DNA of 6,385 nt from Cytophagales bacterium (GTDB lineage: Bacteria; Bacteroidota; Bacteroidia; Cytophagales; ES-bin-26), in NCBI GenBank assembly GCA_014379925.1, contig JACMKY010000183.1, forward strand, positions 1 through 6,385, read 5' to 3'. The notes beneath the pieces are model-generated. The model searched no databases and was not told the DNA's origin. It saw only the letters and a program-made list of their open reading frames with translations. Positions within the stretch are counted from its first letter, which is position 1, and the number at the start of each line of letters is the position of its first letter. Shown one piece after another: positions 6,329 to 6,385 of this stretch. Both the position numbers and the translations under genes were made by a program.

Positions 6329-6385
6329 GGCGGCTACCTACTCTCCCGGCTTTTCAGGCCAGTACCATCGGCGTGGCGGGGCTTA
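6329..6385 (-). rRNA. rrf: 5S ribosomal RNA, 3' part (cut by window edge)
   Basis: The minus strand carries the last ~57 bases of a 5S rRNA, about half the molecule; the 5' half lies beyond the right edge. Recognisable parts are CGCCGATGGTACTGG, a short hairpin GGC-CTGAAAA-GCC, GGGAGAGTAGG, and the terminal GCCGCC that pairs with the 5' end of the molecule. This is the pattern of Bacteroidota 5S rRNA. The exact 3' end may be one to three bases further (6326-6328). The 23S and 16S genes are expected further right, outside the window. A strong terminator follows. Confidence 0.93.

Noticed and set aside
1..6385. A novel defence, mobile or secondary-metabolite system
   Set aside because: Every gene is a recognisable housekeeping or common family. 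I see no integrase, transposase, repeat array, toxin-antitoxin pair or unknown multi-gene cluster.

Overview
This window looks like an ordinary stretch of a Bacteroidota chromosome, most likely of the Cytophagales or a nearby order; that rank is a guess from gene style. The evidence is the protein types (a MoxR ATPase, a lone receiver protein of a style common in Cytophagales, a two-PDZ HtrA protease), a 5S rRNA 3' end of Bacteroidota type, weak Shine-Dalgarno signals, and A/T-rich spacers with partial matches to the Bacteroidota -7 element TAnnTTTG. Base composition is around half G+C in the genes. I see no mobile element, CRISPR array, tRNA or phage gene.

Layout from left to right. A MoxR-family AAA ATPase on the minus strand is cut by the left edge (1-335). 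Behind it, also on the minus strand, is prmC, the release-factor glutamine methyltransferase (434-1288). A 105-base spacer separates prmC from the divergent ribD (1394-2449, plus strand), the bifunctional deaminase/reductase of riboflavin synthesis. ribD converges on a single-domain response regulator (2446-2868, minus strand), and the two stop codons overlap in one TTAA. Three further minus-strand units follow: an antiquitin-type (ALDH7) aldehyde dehydrogenase (2942-4477), a DegP/HtrA serine protease (4619-6106), and the end of an rRNA operon, seen as the last ~57 bases of 5S rRNA (6329-6385) with a strong GC-rich intrinsic terminator (6268-6299).

The genes do not form one pathway. prmC supports translation termination, ribD makes a flavin precursor, the dehydrogenase probably oxidises aminoadipate semialdehyde in lysine catabolism, DegP handles envelope protein quality, and the receiver protein passes a phosphorylation signal from an unknown kinase. 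Spacers of 73 to 222 bases between the minus-strand genes suggest mostly separate transcription units, although read-through from the dehydrogenase into the response regulator is possible because no terminator is visible between them.

I searched for an undescribed system and did not find one. The points worth checking are small: the overlapping convergent gene ends, the orphan receiver, the doubled G-run/T-run behind the rRNA operon, and two start codons that should be moved to internal ATGs.
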